DNA of 15,375 nucleotides, from positions 1-15,375 of the forward strand of contig CAZEVY010000118.1 of NCBI GenBank assembly GCA_964515555.1, in the 5' to 3' direction. The notes under the pieces are model-generated. The model was given only the letters and a program-made list of their open reading frames with translations, did no database searches and was not told where the DNA came from. Of the stretch, positions 5,766-12,068 are shown piece by piece. The stretch is from CAZEVY01 sp964515555. Its GTDB lineage: Bacteria; Acidobacteriota; Terriglobia; Bryobacterales; Bryobacteraceae. Both the position numbers and the translations under genes were made by a program. How positions within the stretch are numbered: position 1 is the first letter of the stretch; every line of letters starts with the position of its first letter.

Positions 5766-6425
5766 CTACGGCGCGGTGAGATTGTGGGTCATGGCGAACT
5801 TGACCAGGCCCGCGAGGTCGTGAATCTCCAGCTTGCGCATCAGACTGGCACGGTAGGTGTCGACCGTCTTGGGGCTGAGCTCCAGCCGCGCGGCGATTTC
5901 CTTGGCGCGCACGCCGTCGATGAGCAGCGCGAACACCTGGTACTCGCGCGTGCTCAGGCGGTCCAGCGGATCCTCGTCGATGCCGGGCTTGCGGGAGCCG
6001 AAGATCTTCTCCAGCTGGAGCAGGGGCGACACGTAGATTCCGCCGTCGCGGACGTGCTGGAAGGCTTCAAACAGGTGCCTGGAAGGTCCCGCCTTCAGCA
6101 CGAAGGCGTTGGCGCCGCCGCGCAGCACTTCGAGCACGGTCTTGCGATCGCGCCGCGTCGACAGCACCACGAGTTTCGACTGGCAGCCTTGAATCCGCAA
6201 CTTGTGGATAGCCTCCAGGGTGTCGAGGCGCGGGAGCGCCAAGTCAACCACGCCGATGTCGGGAGTCAGCCGGAGAATGGCGTCGAAGGCGGCGGCGCCG
6301 TCGGCGCACAGGGCCACGACATCGAATCCGGCGGCCGCGCACAGCGACGCGATGCCTTCGCGCACCAAGGCCAACTCCTCGGCGATCACGACGGTCGGCT
6401 TCCTGGCTTGGCTGTCCGGGTTCAC
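5766..6425 (-). CDS. NarL/FixJ-type response regulator (receiver + LuxR HTH)
   Basis: 219 residues. The receiver (about 10-125) has phosphoacceptor Asp61 in GVVDLALP, Ser89/Thr90 and conserved Lys111 (FVLKAG). The acidic pair that normally binds Mg2+ reads Glu16-Glu17 (VIAEELALVREG) instead of Asp-Asp or Glu-Asp, which may alter phosphorylation. A linker leads to a GerE/LuxR DNA-binding domain (about 153-200): LSTREYQVFALLIDG, AKEIAARLELSPKTVDTYRASLMRKL. It should bind DNA as a dimer and control transcription. The start is GTG at 6425; its likely Shine-Dalgarno GGGAGGG is inside a hairpin (6432-6449). No histidine kinase is in the window. It follows the STAS gene by 87 bp and is coupled to the methyltransferase gene. 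Confidence 0.9.
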   Translation of the reverse strand: MNPDSQARKPTVVIAEELALVREGIASLCAAAGFDVVALCADGAAAFDAILRLTPDIGVVDLALPRLDTLEAIHKLRIQGCQSKLVVLSTRRDRKTVLEVLRGGANAFVLKAGPSRHLFEAFQHVRDGGIYVSPLLQLEKIFGSRKPGIDEDPLDRLSTREYQVFALLIDGVRAKEIAARLELSPKTVDTYRASLMRKLEIHDLAGLVKFAMTHNLTAP

Positions 6426-6431
6426 TGTGGG

Positions 6432-6449
6432 GCGGCCCTCCCGGGCCGC
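6432..6449 (-). promoter_or_regulatory. Hairpin enclosing the ribosome-binding site of the response regulator
   Basis: On the minus strand, arm GCGGCCC (6449-6443), loop GGGA and arm GGGCCGC form a perfect 7-bp GC stem. The only Shine-Dalgarno-like sequence for the GTG at 6425 is GGGAGGG (6442-6436), 10 nt before the start and lying in the loop and 3' arm. The stem could limit translation or dampen read-through from the STAS gene. There is no T-run, so it is not a classic terminator. Confidence 0.4.
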
Positions 6450-6495
6450 GCGCGGCTTCCGGGCCTCGCCGCCGGCTCCGGAGTTCGGACCCCCG

Positions 6496-6509
6496 CGGGC
6501 TTGCGCCCG
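6496..6509. terminator. Small GC stem-loop after the STAS gene
   Basis: CGGGC-TTGC-GCCCG, a perfect 5-bp stem with a 4-nt loop, lies 3 bp past the stop codon of the STAS gene on the minus strand. No T-run follows, so it may be an mRNA 3'-end or processing structure, or a dispersed intergenic repeat. Confidence 0.25.
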
Positions 6510-6512
6510 GCG

Positions 6513-6857
6513 TTACGAGAAACTTCTTACGGCCGCGGCTTCGTCCTCGTGCACCTCGAAGACGGTGTAGAGCTTGGTGATCTGCAGGAGATCCTGCACC
6601 CGCTTGCCGAGACTGAGCAACTTCAGGGACCCGCCCTGGTTGGTCACCGTGGTGAAGGCGGAAACCAGCTCGCCGATGCCGGAGCTGTCGATGTAGGACA
6701 CGTCGGCGAGATTGAGCAGCACCTTTTTGTTGCCCTTGGCCGCCAAGTCGCGGATCGCGTCGCGAAAAGCGCTCGATCCTTCCCCGAGCGTGATGCGCCC
6801 GGTGGCGTCGATGACGGTCACGTCGCCGACCTGCCGGGTTGTCAGTTTTACACTCAC
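6513..6857 (-). CDS. STAS-domain anti-anti-sigma factor (SpoIIAA/RsbV-like)
   Basis: 114 residues, a single STAS domain. The regulatory phosphorylation site is present in YIDSSGIGEL (Asp57, Ser58/Ser59). Family mechanism: the unphosphorylated form binds the RsbW/SpoIIAB-like kinase and frees its sigma factor or other target; phosphorylation by the kinase switches it off. The gene for such a kinase is 36 bp upstream on the same strand, so the two proteins are probably partners. The start is GTG at 6857, preceded by a strong AGGAGGT ribosome-binding site, suggesting high output relative to the kinase. The order kinase then STAS is the reverse of rsbV-rsbW. The C-terminus (KLYTVFEVHEDEAAAVRSF) is normal for the family. 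Confidence 0.92.
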   Translation of the reverse strand: MSVKLTTRQVGDVTVIDATGRITLGEGSSAFRDAIRDLAAKGNKKVLLNLADVSYIDSSGIGELVSAFTTVTNQGGSLKLLSLGKRVQDLLQITKLYTVFEVHEDEAAAVRSFS

Positions 6858-6893
6858 TCTAGACCTCCTCGATCTGATTGCACGACTCCGCCG

Positions 6894-7343
6894 CTACTCC
6901 GGGGGGCGCAGGTATTTTACCAGCTTGACCACGGTACCGCCGGACTCGCCCTTGCGGGCCTCGAACTCGTCCATGAAGGCCTGCACCAGCAGGATGCCGC
7001 GGCCGGAGTGCCGCAGAATATTCTCCTCGGCGAGCGGATCGGGCACGGCGTGCAGCTCGAAGCCGTTGCCCTGATCGGCGATGGTGACCGTCAGCCGGTC
7101 CGGCGCCGGCGCCACGCTCACCTGGACCTTCTTCTTGGCGCTGTACCGGTTGCCGTGCACGACGGCGTTGACCATACACTCGCGCACCGCGATCCCGAGC
7201 TTGTGCAGATCCTCCTCGCTGAAGCCCAATGCCTCAGCCGAGCCCAGGACCAATGCCTCGGCAATGTCGACGCTTTCGAGATTGGATTCCAGGAGCTTGG
7301 TTTCGCCGGCTTCCATCCGTTTGTCCGGTGGTAGTCCCGTCAC
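6894..7343 (-). CDS. RsbW/SpoIIAB-like anti-sigma-factor serine kinase (HATPase_c)
   Basis: 149 residues with the GHKL ATP-binding fold: N-box ECMVNAVVHGN (Glu55, Asn59, His63, Asn65), G1 box ADQGNGF (about 89-95) and G2 box HSGRGILLV (about 112-120). No transmembrane or dimerisation histidine domain is present, which separates it from sensor kinases. Known role: it sequesters a sigma factor (or another partner) and phosphorylates the STAS protein. The start is GTG at 7343 with GAAGG 5 nt upstream; Met10 (7316) is an alternative. It is the first gene of the minus-strand run and has a good promoter at 7368-7395. No sigma factor gene is adjacent, so the regulated partner is unknown. Confidence 0.9.
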   Translation of the reverse strand: MTGLPPDKRMEAGETKLLESNLESVDIAEALVLGSAEALGFSEEDLHKLGIAVRECMVNAVVHGNRYSAKKKVQVSVAPAPDRLTVTIADQGNGFELHAVPDPLAEENILRHSGRGILLVQAFMDEFEARKGESGGTVVKLVKYLRPPE

Positions 7344-7367
7344 ATTGGCCTTCGTCGAATCCGATAC

Positions 7368-7395
7368 ATTAGAATACCGCGACCGGCGAAGTCAA
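7368..7395 (-). promoter_or_regulatory. Sigma70-like promoter of the kinase-STAS-regulator run
   Basis: On the minus strand, TTGACT (7395-7390, 5 of 6) and TCTAAT (7373-7368, 5 of 6) are separated by 16 bp. The start point would be near 7361, giving an 18-nt leader with the GAAGG ribosome-binding site before GTG 7343. It is the best promoter match in the window. No comparably clear promoter is visible for the divergent plus-strand gene in the same 71-bp gap (7344-7414). Confidence 0.55.
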
Positions 7396-7414
7396 GCGAG
7401 ATTATCCTTAAAGC

Positions 7415-8911
7415 TTGCCTGTGGTCTCCCTGGTTTTCGCGATGGCGCTCGCCGCCGCCGACCCGCCGGCGATCCGCTCGAACGGCGTCGTCAACGCGGC
7501 CGGTGAGGTTCCGTCGTCGCTGCCCGGCGGCGCCATCGCACGCGGGGCGCGCATCGCCATTCACGGCGTACGGCTGGAGGGCGGGGCGGTGTCGGTCCAT
7601 GCGGCCGGAGTCGAACGCGCCGCGCGCATCCTCTCTTCGAGCGGCGACCGCATCGAGGCCGTGATGCCGGCGGCGGTTCCCGCCGGTCCGGCGACCGTCG
7701 TCGTGAGAACCGCCGCCGGTGCTTCGGCGCCGTTTGCGATTCGCGCCGTGCACGCGGCGCCCGGACTCTACAGCATCAACGGCAAGGGTTGGGGACCGGC
7801 GCGCGCGACACCCGCCGTGAGCGCCGCGAAGCCCGCGCGGCCCGGACAGACGATCGCCATCGACGCCACCGGCGTCGGTGCGTCGACCGAGGTGTTCGTC
7901 GGCAGCAGGCCTGCTCGCGTGCTGACGCCGGCCGCATCGGGGATTCGCTTCGAGATTCCCTCGGCGGCGCCCGAAGGCTGTCACGTCCCGGTGCAGGCGC
8001 GAACGCCCGGCGGGCCGCTTTCGAACACGGTGACGATTCCGATACGCCGCGCTCCCGGCGCCTGCGAGCCTGCCCCGTACTTTCCGATGTCGTCGTGGAG
8101 CGGGCGGCGGGCGGCGCTGGTGGTGCTGGCGCGCACCGAGTTCCACGACGTCGACACGCACGGCGACTTCACGCTGGACGAGATGCTGGCGCTGTTTCTG
8201 CGCGTCACAGGGGATCCGCCCGACCCGCTGCTGATGACGCCGCCGGCGTTTGCCTGCGCGACCTATGCGACCACGGGAGTCGACGACATTTCGCTGCGCC
8301 CGTCGTTCATCGGCGCGCTGCTCAACAGCCTGCGGGGCGAGGCGCTCGACCCCGGCTACCGCGTGGATCTCTCGCGCGGCGGGAGCATCCGGCGCGCACC
8401 GCGCATCGGGGTCGCGCCGGGCGTGCACAGGATTACGCTGGGCGGCACCGACGGTCGCGCGGCGAGCCGCCGCCTGCCGCTGTTCTTCGAGCCGGGAGCG
8501 TACGTGGCGGGCGCGGCGGGCGGCTACGAGGTCGGCGCCTTCCAGGTGGGCCTGGAATCGCCGGCCCGCTTCGAGTGGACCAATCGCGCCGCGCTGGCGA
8601 CGATCGATCGCGGGCGCGACACGACGATCGAATGGCGGGGCGCAACGGCGGGAAACGCGATCTCGATCTTCGGCGTGGCGATCGATCGCGCGAACTCCGC
8701 CGCAGCCTGCTGGATGTGCATGGGAGAGGCTTCCGCCGGACGCTTCACGGTCCCCGGCGCCGTACTGGCGACGCTGCCCGCGGCGGCCTCCGACAGCCTG
8801 CTGTTCCTGACGTCGCTCCCGCGCGCGGTGGTGGAGATCCGCGCACCGGGTCTGGAGGAGGGCGCGGGGATGAGCGCGTATGTGCACGTCGCGGGGGTGC
8901 GGTATCGGTGA
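7415..8911 (+). CDS. Exported TIG-like / Solibacter-domain protein with an EF-hand-like loop
   Basis: 498 residues from TTG 7415; GTG 7421 is an equal alternative, and an in-frame stop at 7409 rules out earlier starts. A short hydrophobic leader (VVSLVFAMALAAA) suggests export, although no basic residue precedes it. Residues about 20-210 contain two beta-rich TIG/IPT-like halves (NGVVNAAG...GARIAIHGVRL; PGQTIAIDATGVGASTEVFVG) resembling the TIGR03437 domain typical of Solibacter proteins, here at the N-terminus. Residues 245-256 (DVDTHGDFTLDE) fit an EF-hand calcium loop except for His at position 5. The rest is Gly/Ala/Arg-rich with no known motif; paired cysteines (Cys435, Cys438) are near the end. 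Function is unknown; surface or periplasmic location is inferred. It is followed by another exported protein of related style. Confidence 0.75.
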   Translation: MPVVSLVFAMALAAADPPAIRSNGVVNAAGEVPSSLPGGAIARGARIAIHGVRLEGGAVSVHAAGVERAARILSSSGDRIEAVMPAAVPAGPATVVVRTAAGASAPFAIRAVHAAPGLYSINGKGWGPARATPAVSAAKPARPGQTIAIDATGVGASTEVFVGSRPARVLTPAASGIRFEIPSAAPEGCHVPVQARTPGGPLSNTVTIPIRRAPGACEPAPYFPMSSWSGRRAALVVLARTEFHDVDTHGDFTLDEMLALFLRVTGDPPDPLLMTPPAFACATYATTGVDDISLRPSFIGALLNSLRGEALDPGYRVDLSRGGSIRRAPRIGVAPGVHRITLGGTDGRAASRRLPLFFEPGAYVAGAAGGYEVGAFQVGLESPARFEWTNRAALATIDRGRDTTIEWRGATAGNAISIFGVAIDRANSAAACWMCMGEASAGRFTVPGAVLATLPAAASDSLLFLTSLPRAVVEIRAPGLEEGAGMSAYVHVAGVRYR

Positions 8912-8967
8912 GGTGCGCTCCCTTCGGTCGCGGCTCGGCCGGTGGCTGCGTGATGTTCCCGAACCGG

Positions 8968-8990
8968 CGGCCACCGTACAATAGTGGCCG
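8968..8990 (+). promoter_or_regulatory. Inverted repeat around a -10-like element at the FG-GAP gene start
   Basis: CGGCCAC (8968-8974) and GTGGCCG (8984-8990) are perfect 7-bp arms around a 9-bp centre that includes TACAAT (8977-8982, 5 of 6 to TATAAT). Transcription would start at about 8989-8990, on the second in-frame GTG, so the message would be leaderless. The arms could be an operator or form a stem over the start. A second inverted pair, CGGTGG (8940-8945) and CCACCG (8971-8976), adds structure. Nothing else is evident in the 8912-8967 gap. Confidence 0.45.
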
Positions 8991-11900
8991 TGTACCTCCT
9001 TCTGATCCTGTTCGCCGCCGCCGGCGCCGCCTTCGGGCAGGGCTGCGGTCCGATCCAGTTTCAGTCCGCCTCGCAGATCACCGTCACCCGCACCGATCCC
9101 GGCAACTTCGTGCGCACCAGCTTCGGCATGCAGCGAATGCCCGACGGGTCGTTCCGCCGCCACCGCTACGAGATTGTCACGCCGTTCCGCAAGATCGACA
9201 CGGTCGATAATTTCCAGACCGCCTTCGCCAACTGCGGCGATTCCTTGGCGCCACCCACCGTGAGGGTGACCCCGAATCTGGCCGCCGACCGCTTCGGGAC
9301 GCCCTCGCGCAATCCGGTGATGACCGATCTGATCGGCGACGGCACCGGCGCGGTGATCTTCACCGACTACGTCCGCGGCACGCTGCTGGTCAACCTGGGC
9401 ACGGCCGAAGTGACGCAGCGCGGCGCGCAGCGTTCCTACGCCGTCGGCGAGGATCCGGAGAACGTGCTGGTGTTCGACGTGAACGGCGACGGACGCCGCG
9501 ACGTGATCGTCTCGAACTCCGGCAACCAGCCCCGCACCCCCGGCAACATCGCCGTGCTGCTCGGCAACGGCGACGGCACGCTCGCCAATCCCGTCACTTA
9601 TAACGCCGGCAGCAACCCGGTGGGCTTCACCATCGCCGACTTCAACGGCGACGGGCGGCCCGATATCGCCGCCGCCAACCGCGCTTCCAACAACGTCTCG
9701 ATCCTGCTCGGTAACGGCAACGGGACGTTTCAAGCCGCCGTGGGGTACCCGGCCGGCGACTTTCCGGTCAGCGTCGCCGGAGGCGACCTCAACGGCGACG
9801 GCAACATGGACCTGGTCGCGGTGGGATTCGGCGACGGCGCCCGGGTCCTGCTGGGCAACGGAAACGGCACGTTCCGAGCGGTCACGATCGTCCCGTTGAC
9901 CTCGGGCGGCCGATCCGTCACGCTGGCCGACTTCAACAAGGACGGCCGCCTCGACGCCGCCGTCGCCGAAGGGAACGCTGGCGCGGCGGCCGTGCTGATC
10001 GGCAACGGCGCGGGCGGATTCAGCGCGGTCAACCGCTACGTGGTGGGCTACCTGCCGGAGTCCATCCTGGCGATGGACTTCGATCTCGACGGCAATCTCG
10101 ATCTCAATATCGCCGCCGGCCATCCCGACGCGGTGACGCCGCACGTTTTCTCGGAGGCCATCACGGTGCTCTACGGCCGGGGCGACGGCACGTTCCGGGG
10201 ACCCGGCGCCTACGCCGTCGAGCGCAATTCGCAGGGCATGGTCTACACCGACTTCAACGGAGACGGACGCGGCGACATCGCGGTGATCGCGAACATGGTC
10301 TCGGTGCTGCTGGGGCGCGCCGACGGGACCTTTCAGCCGGCGCGCTTCTCGACGATCCAGCAAGGCCAGTTCTACGAGAATCTCGCCACGGCCGACTTCA
10401 ATCGCGACGGCCGCGCCGACATCATCACGGGATCCCGCAGCGGGATCATTACGGTCGCGCTGGGCACGGGGGACGGCGGCTTCCAGGCGCCCACCAACAT
10501 CGCCACGCCCAACTGGGTGCGCTTCATCGCCACCGGCGACCTCAACGGCGACGGGCGGCCCGACGCGGTCGCCACCAACGGGCTGCCCTTCAGCACCAAC
10601 CAGCAGGTGGGCGAGAACATCGTCGTGCTCCTCGGTCTGGGCAACGGCGCCTTCCAGCCTCCGGTATTCGTGCGCGCGGGCCCCAACCCGGCCCATGTCG
10701 CGCTGGCCGACGTGAACGGCGACGGGCGCCTGGACGCTGTCGTCACCAACCAGGGGATTCTCCCGGCGAGCAGCGGACCGCCCCCGAACGCCGGCGGAAC
10801 CTCCATTTTGTTGGGCAACGGCGACGGCACGTTTCGCGCGCCGGTCAGCTATCCGGCCGGCTCCAATCCGGACACCACAAGCGTCGGCGACTTCAACGGC
10901 GACAACCGGCCCGATATCGTCACCGCCTCCGGAGGAGGCTTCTCCGGCTTTCAGTTGCACACCTTTCTCGGGCGCGGCGACGGTACGTTCACCGCCCGCC
11001 AGAGCCTCCGCACCGATTTCGGACCGAGCGACATCGCGATCGCCGATTTCAGCGGCGACGGCAAGAACGACCTGGCCGTCGCGCACTGCTGCGGCGACAC
11101 GCTGATGTCCTACCTGGTCGGCAACGGCGACGGTACATTCCAGTCCGAGGTGCTCTTCCCGGCGGCGGACTCTCCCTACCGGGTGGTCGCCGCCGATTTG
11201 AACGGCGACCGCAAGCCGGATCTGATCGTCGGGCACTCGGGTTCGAGCGACGGCATCGTGGCGGTGTTCCTGAACACTTCGCGCAACGGGCGGCCGATCG
11301 TCAACGTGTCGGCGGCGAGCAACGCGGTGGGGCCGGTGGCGCCGGAATCCATCGTGAGCGCCTACGGGACCGGCGTGGCGGCGACGACGGCGATCGCGCA
11401 GACCATCCCGCCGCCGCTCGACCTGGGCGGCACGACCGTCAAGGTCCGCGACTCGTTCGGGGCGGAGCGGGACGCCGGACTGTTCTTCGTCTCGCCGGGA
11501 CAGGTCAACTTTCTGGCGCCCGCCGGAACCGCGACCGGCACGGCGATCGTCACCCTCTCGGCGCCGGGCGGCGCGCTCTTCATCGGCACGGTGGAGGTGG
11601 GCATCGTCGCGCCGGGCATCTTCGCGCTGAACGCGCAGGGACTCGCCGCGGCTAACGTGCTGCGCGTGCGCGACGGAGTGCAGACGGTGGAGGACGTCTT
11701 CGAGATCGGCGCGGGGGACGCCATCGTGGCACGCGCGATCGACCTGGGGCCCGAGGGCGACACCGTCTTCCTGCTGCTCTACGGCACCGGCTTCCGCTTC
11801 CGACGCTTCGCGACGTCGGTGCAGGCGACCATCGGCGGGCAGAACGCGCGCGTCAGCTTCTCCGGGGCGCAGGGCGACTTTCCCGGCCTCGACCAGATGA

Positions 11901-12001
11901 ACATCGAGATTCCACGGAGCCTGATCGGCCGCGGCGACGTCGAGGTGCGGGTGACGGTCGACAACGCCGCTGCCAACGCCGTGCGAATCCGGATTCGCTG
12001 A
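8984..12001 (+). CDS. Secreted FG-GAP/VCBS repeat protein with Solibacter C-terminal domain
   Basis: 1005 residues from GTG 8984; GTG 8990 is likely if the transcript is leaderless. A signal peptide (VYLLLILFAAAGAAFGQG) directs export. Twelve calcium-binding repeats of 48-61 residues run from about residue 165 to 745, each with a DxNxDGxxD loop (DVNGDGRRDV, DFNGDGRPDI, DFNRDGRADI and others) followed by a hydrophobic strand and LLGNGDGTF-like turns. This is the FG-GAP/VCBS beta-propeller pattern, about two seven-bladed propellers in length. The last 235 residues (ASNAVGPVAPESIVSAYGTG...VNFLAPAG...VRIRIR) fit the TIGR03437 domain. Such proteins are secreted and thought to act in adhesion or polysaccharide binding; the ligand is unknown. 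The gene is convergent with the protease gene at 12069. Confidence 0.93.
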   Translation: MAVYLLLILFAAAGAAFGQGCGPIQFQSASQITVTRTDPGNFVRTSFGMQRMPDGSFRRHRYEIVTPFRKIDTVDNFQTAFANCGDSLAPPTVRVTPNLAADRFGTPSRNPVMTDLIGDGTGAVIFTDYVRGTLLVNLGTAEVTQRGAQRSYAVGEDPENVLVFDVNGDGRRDVIVSNSGNQPRTPGNIAVLLGNGDGTLANPVTYNAGSNPVGFTIADFNGDGRPDIAAANRASNNVSILLGNGNGTFQAAVGYPAGDFPVSVAGGDLNGDGNMDLVAVGFGDGARVLLGNGNGTFRAVTIVPLTSGGRSVTLADFNKDGRLDAAVAEGNAGAAAVLIGNGAGGFSAVNRYVVGYLPESILAMDFDLDGNLDLNIAAGHPDAVTPHVFSEAITVLYGRGDGTFRGPGAYAVERNSQGMVYTDFNGDGRGDIAVIANMVSVLLGRADGTFQPARFSTIQQGQFYENLATADFNRDGRADIITGSRSGIITVALGTGDGGFQAPTNIATPNWVRFIATGDLNGDGRPDAVATNGLPFSTNQQVGENIVVLLGLGNGAFQPPVFVRAGPNPAHVALADVNGDGRLDAVVTNQGILPASSGPPPNAGGTSILLGNGDGTFRAPVSYPAGSNPDTTSVGDFNGDNRPDIVTASGGGFSGFQLHTFLGRGDGTFTARQSLRTDFGPSDIAIADFSGDGKNDLAVAHCCGDTLMSYLVGNGDGTFQSEVLFPAADSPYRVVAADLNGDRKPDLIVGHSGSSDGIVAVFLNTSRNGRPIVNVSAASNAVGPVAPESIVSAYGTGVAATTAIAQTIPPPLDLGGTTVKVRDSFGAERDAGLFFVSPGQVNFLAPAGTATGTAIVTLSAPGGALFIGTVEVGIVAPGIFALNAQGLAAANVLRVRDGVQTVEDVFEIGAGDAIVARAIDLGPEGDTVFLLLYGTGFRFRRFATSVQATIGGQNARVSFSGAQGDFPGLDQMNIEIPRSLIGRGDVEVRVTVDNAAANAVRIRIR

Positions 12002-12004
12002 CGC

Positions 12005-12058
12005 TAGCACGCCCCTCCCCGCCATCCGGCAGAGAGTCGGGCGCTCCGTGGTGTGCTA
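12005..12058. terminator. Inverted repeat between convergent genes
   Basis: TAGCAC (12005-12010) and GTGCTA (12053-12058) are perfect 6-bp arms near the ends of the 67-bp gap between the FG-GAP stop and the protease stop. The 42-nt loop is GC-rich. There is no T-run; it is only a weak candidate for a bidirectional terminator. Confidence 0.2.
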
Positions 12059-12068
12059 ATGAACTCCG

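Noticed and set aside
3743..5823. Long frames of 558 (-) and 624 (+) codons over the aminotransferase and methyltransferase genes
   Set aside because: Low-complexity Arg/Ala-rich shadows in other frames; the real genes have intact catalytic motifs.
5784..7334. 516-codon plus-strand frame opposite the regulator, STAS and kinase genes
   Set aside because: It crosses three genes with clear domains and ribosome-binding sites on the other strand; no recognisable domain of its own.
9476..11230. Regularly repeated DNA that could suggest a CRISPR array or tandem repeat
   Set aside because: The periodicity is about 145-185 bp, in frame, and encodes DxNxDGxxD calcium loops of FG-GAP repeats; there are no short identical direct repeats with unique spacers.
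7340..12025. Very long open frame (1561 codons) on the minus strand, opposite the two exported-protein genes
   Set aside because: It spans two well-supported genes and their spacer, and its product is Arg/His/Asp/Val-rich without any domain. High GC at third positions of the real genes removes stop codons from this antisense frame.
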